A stretch of 64,000 nucleotides of DNA, from contig NZ_JAGGPX010000027.1 in NCBI RefSeq assembly GCF_018613575.1, positions 83,085-147,084 on the forward strand, read 5' to 3'. This document shows, in pieces, positions 63,632 to 64,000 of the stretch. Numbering within the stretch: the first letter of the stretch is position 1; each line of letters opens with the position of its first letter. Under the pieces are notes generated by a model. The model was not told the origin of the DNA and made no database searches. It saw only the letters and a list, made by a program, of their open reading frames with translations. The translations under genes and the position numbers were made by a program. The DNA is from Planococcus sp. ISL-110 (lineage in GTDB: Bacteria; Bacillota; Bacilli; Bacillales_A; Planococcaceae).

Positions 63632-63660
63632 TTGACAGCGAGATTGAATTAGGATATATT
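63632..63660 (+). promoter_or_regulatory. rRNA operon promoter
   Basis: Consensus -35 TTGACA (63632-63637), 17-base spacer, -10 TATATT (63655-63660), 190 bases before 16S, with an AT-rich A-tract (CGAAAAAAATATTTTGAAATAG) upstream as an UP-like element. Confidence 0.85.
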
Positions 63661-63669
63661 AATGGAGTC

Positions 63670-63848
63670 GCCAAAGAGCGCGGCAAACAAACTGAACCTT
63701 GAAAACTGAACAGCAAAACGTCAACAAACAGCAACGGCCGTTGAACGCGGCCCGCGCACAACTTACTGATCAGCGTTATGCAGATCAAAGCGAATCGCGC
63801 GTCTTCGGACGGCGATACGCCAGCAAGTTAAGAGCAGTCAAATGTTCT
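63670..63848 (+). ncRNA. rRNA leader region
   Basis: Untranslated leader between the rrn promoter and 16S. It carries TGAACCTTGAAAACTGAACAG, a block typical of Bacillales rrn leaders and spacers (boxA-like), and GC-rich stems used in 16S processing. No tRNA or gene seen. Confidence 0.6.
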
Positions 63849-64000
63849 CTATAATGGAGAGTTTGATCCTGGCTCAGGACGAACGCTGGCGGCGTGCCTA
63901 ATACATGCAAGTCGAGCGGAACCATTGGAGCTTGCTCCTTTGGTTTAGCGGCGGACGGGTGAGTAACACGTGGGCAACCTGCCTTGCAGAGCGGGATAAC
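63849..64000 (+). rRNA. rrs: 16S ribosomal RNA, 5' part
   Basis: Begins near GGAGAGTTTGATCCTGGCTC and continues with GACGAACGCTGGCGGCGTGC and CATGCAAGTCGAGCGGAACC, cut by the window end. The V1 segment GGAACCATTGGAGCTTGCTC is the form I associate with Planococcus/Planomicrobium. Confidence 0.97.

Overview
The window is a stretch of a low-to-mid GC Firmicutes chromosome. The first ~150 bases of a 16S rRNA gene at the right edge read like Planococcus/Planomicrobium (Planococcaceae). Gene order follows, with gaps, the yus-yur-yun-yut-yum-yui-yug arm of the Bacillus subtilis chromosome (from memory of that map). A glycine-betaine-type BCCT carrier and a complete Mrp Na+/H+ antiporter operon suggest a salt- and alkali-tolerant bacterium.

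Left to right. 1-3.2 kb: BCCT carrier (cut by the edge), a stand-alone 5'-3' exonuclease, a C39-like protein, an unrecognised short frame and a thioredoxin-like protein. 3.2-11 kb: fatty-acid beta-oxidation genes fadN-fadA and fadE behind a near-perfect FadR operator, with two palindromic intergenic repeats between fadA and fadE, then yusI, gcvH, and Toprim and thioredoxin-like proteins. 11-16.3 kb: a SAM riboswitch and the methionine ABC importer metNIQ, a dicarboxylate-type symporter, and a lipoprotein. 16.4-21.7 kb: the Fe-S assembly operon sufCDSUB. 21.8-26.1 kb: a small acidic protein, AlkD, and yunF-yunE-yunD. 26.1-30 kb: a lysine riboswitch controlling an NhaC-family carrier (LysW type), and an NSS symporter with its tiny MetS subunit. 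30-40.7 kb: lipA, yutD/E/F, yuzB, yutJ (NADH dehydrogenase, Rex-type operator), yuzD, an Nfu protein, a HesB-type protein, yumB (second NADH dehydrogenase), a Nudix hydrolase, yuiA, yuiB, yuiD and leucyl aminopeptidase. 40.7-46.5 kb: mrpABCDEFG on the minus strand. 46.7-50.6 kb: an MFS exporter, a cyclophilin lipoprotein, a small XRE regulator and a second NSS carrier. 50.7-53.9 kb: an unusual 869-residue protein and the S1-domain protein YugI. 53.9-60.8 kb: arginine/proline catabolism: a degenerate RocR-like regulator, rocA, rocD, glutamate dehydrogenase, and an Fe-type alcohol dehydrogenase. 60.8-64 kb: a CDF metal exporter, an MgtC-family protein, an EamA carrier, then the rrn promoter, leader and 5' end of 16S.

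Functional links: beta-oxidation feeds acetyl-CoA and NADH to the two type II NADH dehydrogenases. SufCDSUB, the Nfu protein and the HesB protein form an Fe-S supply line that LipA needs, and LipA in turn supplies lipoyl groups to GcvH. RocD, RocA and GDH form a continuous route from ornithine to 2-oxoglutarate.

Most noteworthy: the gene at 50774-53383 encodes what reads as an ECF sigma factor (regions 2 and 4) fused through one transmembrane helix to a ~630-residue extracytoplasmic part. It is preceded by an exact ECF-type promoter (TGAAAC-N16-CGTATA), suggesting a self-contained, auto-regulated, membrane-tethered sigma factor. Second, the RocR-like regulator at 53915-55237 keeps Walker A but has lost the GAFTGA loop and the arginine of the LYYRL motif, so it is probably not a working sigma-54 activator.
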